From positions 1 through 64,000 of the forward strand of contig NZ_BCQF01000016.1 in assembly GCF_001544295.1 (NCBI RefSeq): 64,000 nt of DNA, in the 5' to 3' direction. The stretch is from Enterococcus pseudoavium NBRC 100491 (GTDB lineage Bacteria; Bacillota; Bacilli; Lactobacillales; Enterococcaceae). A program made the position numbers and the translations under genes. Positions 23,520 through 31,667 of the stretch are shown piece after piece; the stretch's first letter is position 1, and every line of letters begins with the position of its first letter. Below the pieces are notes generated by a model. The model made no database searches. It was not told where the DNA came from and was given only the letters and a program-made list of their open reading frames with translations.

Positions 23520-25694
23520 TTAGTTTCGCCTCCATTCTAATTTTTGTTTCAAGTGATACTCTTGACCATCAATCATGATTGGTAACTCCGCTTGAGTAGC
23601 TTTGGATAAGATCAGACGATCTTGGGTTAAATCAAAATGAATCTTTTCATTTTTCCAATAGAAAGAAAACTGTAGTTGCTGCCAAGCTTTGGGCAGTTGT
23701 GGGGTCACTGCTAATTGCTCTCCTTTTGAGATTCCTGCAAAACCGAATACAGTCGCTAACCAAATTGCCCCTAAGGATGCAGCGTGGATACCCTCATCAC
23801 TGGTATGTGGTTGATCATTCAGATCAATCCGACAGGCTGCTTGAAACATTTCATAGGCCCATTCAGCCTCATTGATTCGTGCTGCAACAATCGCATGGAT
23901 CGCTTTACTTAAAGAAGAATCATGAATTGTCCGTTCTTCATAGTAATATAAATTTTTCTTGATGGTCTCAAAATCAAAGAGTTGCGGTTGCAAATACATC
24001 AGCATAACTAAATCGGCTTGTTTCAAAATTTGCCGATCAATTACTTCTTGCCGTGAATAGTCCGTTAGAATCAACTGACTCCCCGCTTGTTCTTTATATT
24101 TTTTTAAATCAATACTCGGTTTTGTTAAGAAGCTATCATCTTGTGGAATCAAACCTGCTTCATTAGGAACCGGTAAGTATAGTTTAGCAAGAAACTCTTC
24201 AAACTGCTGATTTAATTCTTCATCACCAGTCGAATGGTCCAAGGCCGCTTGAACGTTATAAGCCGCTAAATAATTCGTATAGGCATTGTTATTGATATGC
24301 TCCGTGTATTCATCAGGACCAATAACATCGTGAATCTCAATTCGACCCGCAACTTCTTCGCCCCGACTAAGCCAAAAAAGCGCTGTCTCTTTTAGTAATT
24401 CTTTTCCATACTGATCCATAAAAACTTGATCATTAGTGGTTTCATAAAGATCCATCACCGCAAAAGCAATATCAGCAACGATGTGATGCTCAGCCATGGC
24501 CGATGAAATCACTTGGCGTTTTCCGGTCCGAATATTAATAGCCGCATACTTTGGTGTTTCTTCGTAACCTGTCAACGCACTCTCCCAAGGGAACAAGGCT
24601 CCTTGATAATTGTTTTGCTGTGCTTTTTCTTTTGCGCCGGCTAAACGGAAATAGCGATATTTGAGTAAGCTTTCAGCAATCTCAGGATAATTGTGAAGAA
24701 AGAAAGGCAAAATAAAAATCTCGGTATCCCAAAATACATGGCCTTTGTAGCCTTCACCAGTCAGTCCTTTGGCCCCCACACTAAATTGTGGAGCATCTGG
24801 TGTCATAATTTGAAGATGATAACAAGCAAAGTCAATCGCTTGCTGATCAAACGGCTTCTCACTGGCAATCGTTACGCGATGATTTTGCCAAAAATCCTTC
24901 CAAGCCGTCTTAGTTTCTGCAAAAACTGTACCATAAGAAACATTTTGTTGTCCGGCTGTTTTGGCCGCTTCAAACGACGATTCTGTTTCTAAACCTGAAA
25001 AAACATACACCATTTTTTCTAGAATAAAGGGGGCTTCTTTACTACAGGTTTCGCTAATGGTTGTTTGAATTTTACGATTCTTAGCAGAAATCACACCTGC
25101 TTTATTAAGCCGCATTGCTAAACCAAGTTTCAGCTGACTTTCGATCGTTTCATATTCAGCAACCAACAGGCGCTCGTCAAATACGCGTAAATCTTGTTCA
25201 ATGAAGTGTTGATTGCCACCGTTTGATACTTGACCATCAATTCCTGTTTTGACCGAAATCATACACGTATCCTCATCTAAAGGTTCCACGATTAATTGAA
25301 AAGCCAGCTGACTTTTTTCATTTTGATTGGCAATTCGTTTATTAGTGATCCGAACCCTTTGTCCGGAAGCTGTTTGCCATATCAGTGAACGTACCAGTTC
25401 TCCGGTTGAAAGCTCCAAATAGCGTTGGTATTGGCTAATTTTAGAGCTGTTCATTGAAAAGACTTCACCATTTATTCGTAATTCCAATGCTGTGATATCT
25501 GGTAGATTCACTAGTTCTGCTGACTCTGTCCCAACCGCCCGATCAAAAATCCCGCGTACAAAGAAGCCACGATCTTGATTGCGATAGTTTTCTTCCTGAA
25601 CCGCCCGAAGACCTAAGTAGCCATTTCCAATGGTCATTAAGGTTGCTTCTTTATTCAGTGTTTCTTCATCAAATTGATTAAATTCTATTCTCAT
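23520..25694 (-). CDS. ycjT: GH65 family disaccharide phosphorylase (kojibiose phosphorylase-like, YcjT equivalent)
   Basis: 724 residues with all GH65 parts: an N-terminal beta-sandwich (about 1-270), the (alpha/alpha)6 catalytic barrel (about 300-640; GHVFWDTEIFILPFFLHNYPE) and a small C-terminal beta domain. The catalytic acid Glu is in IGPDEYTEHINNNAYTNYLA at residue 462. Enzymes of this family split alpha-glucosides with phosphate, inverting to beta-glucose 1-phosphate, the substrate of the pgmB product downstream. E. coli YcjT in the syntenic place is a kojibiose phosphorylase; other GH65 specificities (nigerose, trehalose, maltose) are possible. It overlaps the upstream dehydrogenase gene by 4 bases. 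Confidence 0.9.
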   Translation of the reverse strand: MRIEFNQFDEETLNKEATLMTIGNGYLGLRAVQEENYRNQDRGFFVRGIFDRAVGTESAELVNLPDITALELRINGEVFSMNSSKISQYQRYLELSTGELVRSLIWQTASGQRVRITNKRIANQNEKSQLAFQLIVEPLDEDTCMISVKTGIDGQVSNGGNQHFIEQDLRVFDERLLVAEYETIESQLKLGLAMRLNKAGVISAKNRKIQTTISETCSKEAPFILEKMVYVFSGLETESSFEAAKTAGQQNVSYGTVFAETKTAWKDFWQNHRVTIASEKPFDQQAIDFACYHLQIMTPDAPQFSVGAKGLTGEGYKGHVFWDTEIFILPFFLHNYPEIAESLLKYRYFRLAGAKEKAQQNNYQGALFPWESALTGYEETPKYAAINIRTGKRQVISSAMAEHHIVADIAFAVMDLYETTNDQVFMDQYGKELLKETALFWLSRGEEVAGRIEIHDVIGPDEYTEHINNNAYTNYLAAYNVQAALDHSTGDEELNQQFEEFLAKLYLPVPNEAGLIPQDDSFLTKPSIDLKKYKEQAGSQLILTDYSRQEVIDRQILKQADLVMLMYLQPQLFDFETIKKNLYYYEERTIHDSSLSKAIHAIVAARINEAEWAYEMFQAACRIDLNDQPHTSDEGIHAASLGAIWLATVFGFAGISKGEQLAVTPQLPKAWQQLQFSFYWKNEKIHFDLTQDRLILSKATQAELPIMIDGQEYHLKQKLEWRRN

Positions 25695-26722
25695 AGCTCT
25701 ACTTTTTCACCCGTCTCAGCTGATTGATACAAAGCTTCAATTACCCGTTGAATAATATAGCCTTGGCTTCCGTCGGCAATAACTGCCTGTGGATCTCCCG
25801 CCACCTTACGACAAAAATTATCAATACTTGTATAGTGGATTTCTTCCAACGACTCTTTCGCTTCTTTTAAGAGCACTAGTTCTCCGTCTTGATCTGTATA
25901 GATTTTCCCTGGATAAAGATTTGCTCCGGCTTGATCCCCACAAAGTTGAATATCCAAAACTTTGGTTTTTTCAATATTTAAAGCAAAAGAAGTATTTATT
26001 CGAATAATCCCGCCGTTTTCTAATTCCAACACACCGAATAATGAATCTTCCACCGTGTACTTCTCAGGATCCCAAGCGCCAAAAGTTCCATGATTTTTTT
26101 TAGGTCCAATTTTTTGAAAATCATGAGCGAAAACTGTTTTAATCTTTGGAAAATTCAATAAGTACAAAGCTGTATCAAGCATATGAATACCATAATCAAT
26201 CAGCGGACCACCGCCTTGAAGCTTTTTATCGATAAAATTTCCCCACCCCGGAACACCGGAACGTCTTAATGCCAAAGCATCCACAAAATAAATATCACCT
26301 AATAATTCAATATTTTCTTTGAGCATTTGTGCTTCAGCCGAATAGCGATGTTGAAAGTCGTAGCCTAGGATTGCTCCATGAGCTTCCGCTGTTTGCCACA
26401 TTTTTTTTGCTTGCGCACTGGTCATTGCTGGTGGTTTTTCACAGAACACCGCACAGCCGGCTTCTAAAGCGCATAACACGCTTTCATAATGGAAGCGATT
26501 AGGTGTACAGATGCTGACTATTTCTGGTTGTTCTTGCTGCAACATTTCTTCTATTGAAGTATAGGCTTTATTAAAATGATTTTTCTGACAAAATGCCTCG
26601 CCTAGCGCCAAATCTGGATCGACTACCGCTACTAAAGAAAATTCTTCTGGTTTTGTTTGATAATAGGCTGCGTGGACCGTTTCTGCCACTTGTCCAGCTC
26701 CAACAATTGCTACTTTTTTCAT
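25691..26722 (-). CDS. ycjS: Gfo/Idh/MocA dehydrogenase (YcjS equivalent)
   Basis: 343 residues: Rossmann start KKVAIVGAGQVAETVHAAYYQ, EKPPAMTSAQAKKMW near residues 95-110, and the substrate-domain helix GGGPLIDYGIHMLDTALYLL. In E. coli YcjS oxidises D-glucosides to 3-keto-glucosides with NAD. Operon position between the isomerase (YcjR-like) and GH65 genes is the same, so the same role is inferred. It is separated from the preceding gene by a strong hairpin. It is a more distant relative of the two Gfo/Idh/MocA genes at 1.4-3.4 kb. Confidence 0.88.
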   Translation of the reverse strand: MKKVAIVGAGQVAETVHAAYYQTKPEEFSLVAVVDPDLALGEAFCQKNHFNKAYTSIEEMLQQEQPEIVSICTPNRFHYESVLCALEAGCAVFCEKPPAMTSAQAKKMWQTAEAHGAILGYDFQHRYSAEAQMLKENIELLGDIYFVDALALRRSGVPGWGNFIDKKLQGGGPLIDYGIHMLDTALYLLNFPKIKTVFAHDFQKIGPKKNHGTFGAWDPEKYTVEDSLFGVLELENGGIIRINTSFALNIEKTKVLDIQLCGDQAGANLYPGKIYTDQDGELVLLKEAKESLEEIHYTSIDNFCRKVAGDPQAVIADGSQGYIIQRVIEALYQSAETGEKVEL

Positions 26723-26739
26723 TTTTGATCCCTTTCAAG

Positions 26740-26772
26740 AAAAGCATAGTTGAGAATCCAACTATGCTTTTT
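26740..26772 (-). terminator. intra-operon hairpin between ycjR- and ycjS-like genes
   Basis: A perfect 13-base stem (AAAAGCATAGTTG and complement, 7-base loop) overlaps the end of the isomerase gene and precedes ycjS. The following T tract is short and interrupted. Likely a partial terminator or an mRNA-stabilising stem that sets the ratio between the transport/early genes and the later genes. Confidence 0.55.
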
Positions 26773-27562
26773 CCATGCATTCTTTTAAATAGTTTAATGA
26801 ATTTTGATAAATTGTCGGCAAATCTTCCCCGCGTAAACGGCATTCATAAACCAAACAGCCATCATAGCCCAGTTCCTTGATTGTTTTGAAATGCTCAACA
26901 AAGTTGATCGCACCAGAACCCGGTTGATAACGATGATTATCTGCCAAATGGATATGACCAACATAATCTTTTTGTTCAGTCAACGCAGTCGAAATGTTAT
27001 CTTCTTCAATATTCATATGATAAAAATCAGCAGTAATCTCAACATTTTTTAGTTCATTTTTATCAATATAAGTTCGAGCATCCGCTAATAAATTGATCAT
27101 ATGATCTTGGTAACGATTTAAAGGTTCTAAAAAGATTTTTGTACCTGTTTCTGCTGCGACTTTATCCAATTGCAACAACGAATCACTCACGGCTTTGAAA
27201 TCACCGGCTTGACTTCTTGGTGAAACCATCGGCGGCAAGCGATAGGTAAACATGCCCCAAGCCGCTGGAACGACAATCCCTTTACCACCAATTTCGCCTA
27301 ATGCGCGTAAAATTTCTGAGATCTGTTCGATTCCCCGTAAACGACGTTCTTCAATAAAATCACCAATCCAACCATCGTAACCATTACAAGCTGTTTCGAT
27401 GACGATCCCGGTTTCTTTCATTGCTTCTTTTACTTCTTCTGTATGTTCTACTAGTAATTTCCCATCAATTTCATACGCTTCAAAGCCCATGTCTTTGATG
27501 TATTGGAATTTTTCCTTAATATCAGTAGGGAAAAAAGCTTGATCTTGTGTTCCGAATTTCAT
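26762..27562 (-). CDS. ycjR: sugar isomerase/epimerase, TIM barrel (YcjR equivalent)
   Basis: 266 residues, AP endonuclease 2/xylose isomerase-like TIM barrel. Metal-ligand stretches typical of the family are visible: FLEPLNRYQDHMINL (Glu, about residue 140), VEITADFYHMNIEEDN (Asp, about 175), IGHIHLADN-like GHIHLADNHRYQPG, and VYECRLRG near the C-terminus (Glu). E. coli YcjR epimerises C4 of 3-keto-glucosides to 3-keto-gulosides; the same is inferred here. AAGGAGG lies 8 bases before the ATG. It sits 12 bases after the ycjQ-like gene. Confidence 0.88.
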   Translation of the reverse strand: MKFGTQDQAFFPTDIKEKFQYIKDMGFEAYEIDGKLLVEHTEEVKEAMKETGIVIETACNGYDGWIGDFIEERRLRGIEQISEILRALGEIGGKGIVVPAAWGMFTYRLPPMVSPRSQAGDFKAVSDSLLQLDKVAAETGTKIFLEPLNRYQDHMINLLADARTYIDKNELKNVEITADFYHMNIEEDNISTALTEQKDYVGHIHLADNHRYQPGSGAINFVEHFKTIKELGYDGCLVYECRLRGEDLPTIYQNSLNYLKECMEKA

Positions 27563-27574
27563 GACAAATCCTCC

Positions 27575-28624
27575 TTAAATTTCAACGCCCATTTTTACAC
27601 TAAGATGTGGTTCACGATCGACATATTGCATGAATGCTTCGGCACTTTCAGATAACGGCACGATTGGTGCTACGATTTCTGAACAATCCAAGTAGTCATT
27701 CATCAACAATTCCCAACAAGTATCTTCGATCCGCTTACGATCCCAACGTGGATATTCTGGATTAGGTTCACTTGATGCACGTGCAAAGATGATTTGTGCA
27801 TTGTTAAAGTGTGCCTCACGACCAAAATTCAACCCTGCTGGAAATGGTTTAGCAAAAGCAACATAAGAAATGATCCCGCCATAAGCGATCCCACGTAACG
27901 ATGCTTGTAAGGCACTGGCCGCTCCACTCGTTTCAATGACTGAATCAACCCCTAATTTATTCGTTAATTCCTTCATTTTCAAGCCAGCATCTTCTTTAAT
28001 TGGATCGATTGTCTGGAAAGCACCAAATTTTTCAGCTAAAGCGCGACGTTCTTCGATTGGATCAAGTGCAATCACTTTTGCTCCAGCTTTTACAGCGATC
28101 TGAACAGCGATCAAACCGATTGCTCCAAGACCAAACACAGCCACAACATCTCCTGCACGGACATTGGCAACACGTGTTCCACCCATAGCAAATTGTGCCG
28201 GATCATAGCAGACCGCATTTTTCCATTTATCATAACTAGGCATTTTACGTAATTTGTAATTGTCGACACCTTTTGCAATTACTGTTTCTCTAATAAATCC
28301 GTAAGTACAAACAATATCACCGACTTGATATTCGGTTACTTGACTACCGATTTCAGCAATTTCCCCAACGACCATATTTCCTAATGGTAAATCTCCAAAT
28401 TCGATACCGCGTGGGCTGCCGGCTTCTCGTGGCATAAACATATTCCATTCAGTTGAAAATTCATCATCGATAAACGGACTGATCCCTCTAAAATCCACAA
28501 CCTCAGTACCAGGTTTAGGTGCCGCATATTTCACTTTAATCAGCACTTCATCTGCTGCAATAGCTCTTTCTTCGTAATCCTTTAAGCCAGCGACTTGTTT
28601 TTCAAGTGCAACTAATTTTTTCAT
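27575..28624 (-). CDS. ycjQ: zinc-type medium-chain dehydrogenase (YcjQ equivalent)
   Basis: 349 residues, MDR alcohol dehydrogenase fold: a GroES-like N-terminal half (VKYAAPKPGTEVVDFRG; GNMVVGEIAEIGSQVTEYQVGDIV) and a Rossmann half (VVAVFGLGAIGLIAVQIAVKAGAKVIALD, about 160-190). The usual zinc-ligand Cys near residue 40 is not evident, so the metal content is uncertain. In E. coli YcjQ reduces 3-keto-gulosides to gulosides. Gene order and family agree. It has its own GAGGATGG ribosome site, 21 bases after the permease gene. Confidence 0.87.
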   Translation of the reverse strand: MKKLVALEKQVAGLKDYEERAIAADEVLIKVKYAAPKPGTEVVDFRGISPFIDDEFSTEWNMFMPREAGSPRGIEFGDLPLGNMVVGEIAEIGSQVTEYQVGDIVCTYGFIRETVIAKGVDNYKLRKMPSYDKWKNAVCYDPAQFAMGGTRVANVRAGDVVAVFGLGAIGLIAVQIAVKAGAKVIALDPIEERRALAEKFGAFQTIDPIKEDAGLKMKELTNKLGVDSVIETSGAASALQASLRGIAYGGIISYVAFAKPFPAGLNFGREAHFNNAQIIFARASSEPNPEYPRWDRKRIEDTCWELLMNDYLDCSEIVAPIVPLSESAEAFMQYVDREPHLSVKMGVEI

Positions 28625-28645
28625 TTGTTTCCATCCTCTTTCTTA

Positions 28646-29485
28646 TTATCCTTTGACGCCGCCTTCAATAGCGCCGCCTTTAATAAACCGTTCTGAAATT
28701 GCATACATAATCACGACTGGTAGAGCCGTAATTAGTGATGCCGCCATCATTCTTCCCCAGACATAATCCGGTGTACTAAACAGGGTGTTTAATCCAATTG
28801 GTAAAGTAAATTTATCTGTTGATGATAGGAAGATTGAGGCAAATAGAAAATCATTCCAAGAAACCATAAAGCAATAAACAAAGACCGAAACAATCCCCGC
28901 AAAAGCTAATGGAATCATAATCTTGATAATGATTTGGAAACGACTTAAACCATCGATCATGGCCGCTTCTTCAATATCTTTTGGAATCGTTTCAAAATAA
29001 CTTCGCAACATGAAAATGGCCGTCGGAAGTGTTTGGACCACCATAGTAATTACAATCGAGGTCCGTGTATCATATAGGCCTAAAGAGGCAATGATTTTAA
29101 ATAACGGAACCACAATTAAAATACCTGAAAACATATACACGGTATAAAAACTCGCATTAATCTGATTACGTCCTTTGAAATTTAAGCGAGCCAGTGCATA
29201 GGCACCACCAATCCCGATAATCACGGCAATCACTGAAGCTGCGATCGAGGTAATCAAACTATTCTTAAAATAATCCACAAACGGGAATATATCTGGATTA
29301 AAAATATCAAAAAAATGTTCTGTCGTAATATGGCGCGGCAAAATTGTCGGAGACGTGGAGATTGCTTCGGCACTTTCCTTAAACGCAGTCATTAACATAA
29401 TCCAAAATGGAAATAAATTAACTCCTAGAAAGCAGATAATTGCAGCATAAAAGAACACTCGTTTCAGCTTTTTATTTTTAGCCAT
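28646..29485 (-). CDS. ycjP: sugar ABC importer permease, MalG type (YcjP equivalent)
   Basis: 279 residues, six membrane segments. The EAA loop for contact with the ATPase is EEAAMIDGLSRFQIIIKIMIPLA at about residues 170-192. It belongs to the inner-membrane permeases of CUT1 carbohydrate importers and forms a heterodimer with the product of the preceding gene, which it overlaps by 8 bases. The ATPase partner is encoded at the end of the operon. Confidence 0.93.
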   Translation of the reverse strand: MAKNKKLKRVFFYAAIICFLGVNLFPFWIMLMTAFKESAEAISTSPTILPRHITTEHFFDIFNPDIFPFVDYFKNSLITSIAASVIAVIIGIGGAYALARLNFKGRNQINASFYTVYMFSGILIVVPLFKIIASLGLYDTRTSIVITMVVQTLPTAIFMLRSYFETIPKDIEEAAMIDGLSRFQIIIKIMIPLAFAGIVSVFVYCFMVSWNDFLFASIFLSSTDKFTLPIGLNTLFSTPDYVWGRMMAASLITALPVVIMYAISERFIKGGAIEGGVKG

Positions 29486-30353
29486 TGTTTAAATCCACCC
29501 GCTTTCTTGAAAGTAAAATAACTGCAGCAATAATGATGAATAAAATAACTGATATTGCAGATGCCTTACCCAAATCATTAAAGGCAAAGGCCGTCTTATA
29601 TAAGTAAACCCCTAAAATATCCACCTTATTGGTTAGTAAATACACATCTGTGAACATATAGAACATCCAGATCGAGCGTAAAACGACCACAGTCGCTAAC
29701 ACAGGTTTAATGGCTGGTAAAGTAACGATTTTAAATTTTTGCCAAAAATTAGCCCCGTCAATATCAGCCGCTTCATAAAGACTCTTATCTACCGTTTGTA
29801 AAATCGCTAGAAGTGAAATGAACGCATACGGGTAATAGCGCCAAATCGCAAAAATCACGACTAATGCGAAACTTGAGCCTGGATTATCAAACCATAAAGG
29901 AGCCTGTTCAAATAGATGCAACTTATCTACCAATAAATTATTGATAATTCCATAACCATTGTTAAACATATATTTCCAAGCAAAAATCAATGAAATTGAT
30001 GGCGTAACATAGCTTAAAATGATTAGCGAACGCACAAGCCCGCGATATTTAAATTCACGATTAAAGGCAATCGCTACGATCAAGCCTAGTGCCGTACTAC
30101 CAAAAACGACTAGTGCCGTATATGCGATCGTTAGCCCTAACGATTTGTAAAAAGCACCATCCTTTAAAATATCCAAATAGTTATTTAGTCCAATAAAGGT
30201 CGATTTGAGACTGGCATTCAAAGGAACATCTAAAAAACTGATTTGAATATTTGACAGCATCGGAAAAAATACTAATACAGCCAACAAAATTATACTTGGT
30301 GTTAACAACGCCAAAGCAAATTTTGTATCCGAACTTCTTGCTACATTTTTCAT
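29478..30353 (-). CDS. ycjO: sugar ABC importer permease, MalF type (YcjO equivalent)
   Basis: 291 residues, six membrane segments, with an EAA loop YEAADIDGANFWQKFKIVTLPAI in the second half. It is the partner of the MalG-type permease. I start at the second ATG (MKNVARSS), which has AGGAG 6 bases upstream; an ATG two codons earlier lies too close to that site. It begins about 10 bases after the substrate-binding protein gene, so the two are translated from one mRNA. Confidence 0.92.
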   Translation of the reverse strand: MKNVARSSDTKFALALLTPSIILLAVLVFFPMLSNIQISFLDVPLNASLKSTFIGLNNYLDILKDGAFYKSLGLTIAYTALVVFGSTALGLIVAIAFNREFKYRGLVRSLIILSYVTPSISLIFAWKYMFNNGYGIINNLLVDKLHLFEQAPLWFDNPGSSFALVVIFAIWRYYPYAFISLLAILQTVDKSLYEAADIDGANFWQKFKIVTLPAIKPVLATVVVLRSIWMFYMFTDVYLLTNKVDILGVYLYKTAFAFNDLGKASAISVILFIIIAAVILLSRKRVDLNNG

Positions 30354-30362
30354 ATACATCTC

Positions 30363-31652
30363 CTACTCTTCAAGTGATTTTTGAGCAGCTTTTAATGCTT
30401 TTTTCGGAGTTTCATTTCCAACAGTTACATCATTGACTGCTTTTGGTATGGCCCCTGAACTTGTAATGTCTCCCATTTTTGTGAAATTCTTATTCCCGAC
30501 TAAGCCAAATACTTGAACTTTATCAAAAGAATCAGCAATTTCTTTAGGCAGCTCTCCAAAGGCGCTAATCACTTCATTTGCTTGATAAGACGGACTATTT
30601 ACAACCTTTTTATTGATTGGTTGTGCTCCTCCTGGTGACATTAAGACCCATTTTTCTAAGTTCTTTTCCTCAGAAATAAATTCAACAAATTTTTCAGCGG
30701 CAGCTTTTTGTTGTTTATCTAAACCACCGTTAGAAATTGTTAAACCAGAGACCGTTCCATAGACCGCTTCTTGTTTATTCGTTGGGATGGCAAAACCAAT
30801 ATCCTCAGCATTCCCTTCTTCATAAACGGAAGGCAAGATATACGTTGAATAAATTGCCATCGGTGTGGAACCATTCATAAAGGCATCTTTGATTTCTGTC
30901 ACATCATTTGATCCAGGCATTGTATATTGTGATAATTTCTGGTAGAAATCTAATGCTTGGGTCATCTGCGGCGTATCCAAAGTGATTTTCCCTTTACTAT
31001 TTAAGACATTTGCATCATTAGAAAGAGCAAATTGTGAAAATGCTTGCTCACTCATCGTTCCATCTGCAGTTGGCATGGCGATCCCATATTTTTTATTTTT
31101 AGGATCGTTAAACTGCTTCGCAATTTTTAAGACCGCTTCCCAATTAGTCGGTTCAGAGAAACCGGCATCAGCCAAAGCCTTTTTGCTATACCAAATGCCT
31201 TGGACCCAACCCGTGATTGGCGTCGCGATGTACTCTGAGCCATCTTCAGAACGAACTAATTTTTTTGCCCCATCATAATAGTTCTCTTCACCGACCGATT
31301 TCATGACCTTTCCAACGGCTTTTTTATCAATTAGCTGATCTTTATCCATCACCTTGGCAAAATCCTGACTAACCTCAATCACTGCGGGTAATTTATTTGA
31401 ACGAGCTAATGTTACAACTTTGGTATTATACGCATCTTCTTCTACAGGCATTTGCTTGATTTTAATATCCGGATTTTCTTTTTCAAATTCCGTAACCAGT
31501 TGGTTAATTACTTTTAAACGATCCTGTTCGACAGATGAATGCATAAATTCAACCGTCACTTCGCCATCTTTAGCACTATTTCCGCCACAAGCTCCCAGCG
31601 TCAATGCTAGCAATCCCAAGGTCGCACCCCAAAATAGCCTTTTCATTTTCAT
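30363..31652 (-). CDS. ycjN: sugar-binding lipoprotein of the ABC importer (YcjN equivalent)
   Basis: 429 residues, solute-binding protein family 1. It has a signal peptide with lipobox: KRLFWGATLGLLALTLGACGG, so Cys22 would be lipidated and the protein anchored outside the membrane. The body shows family stretches such as FEKENPDIKIKQMPVEEDAY and the C-terminal lobe GTVSGLTISNGG. The ligand is presumably a glucoside such as glucosylglycerate or kojibiose, by context only. GGAG lies 8 bases before the ATG. Confidence 0.93.
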   Translation of the reverse strand: MKMKRLFWGATLGLLALTLGACGGNSAKDGEVTVEFMHSSVEQDRLKVINQLVTEFEKENPDIKIKQMPVEEDAYNTKVVTLARSNKLPAVIEVSQDFAKVMDKDQLIDKKAVGKVMKSVGEENYYDGAKKLVRSEDGSEYIATPITGWVQGIWYSKKALADAGFSEPTNWEAVLKIAKQFNDPKNKKYGIAMPTADGTMSEQAFSQFALSNDANVLNSKGKITLDTPQMTQALDFYQKLSQYTMPGSNDVTEIKDAFMNGSTPMAIYSTYILPSVYEEGNAEDIGFAIPTNKQEAVYGTVSGLTISNGGLDKQQKAAAEKFVEFISEEKNLEKWVLMSPGGAQPINKKVVNSPSYQANEVISAFGELPKEIADSFDKVQVFGLVGNKNFTKMGDITSSGAIPKAVNDVTVGNETPKKALKAAQKSLEE

Positions 31653-31667
31653 TTGGATAACTCCTCT

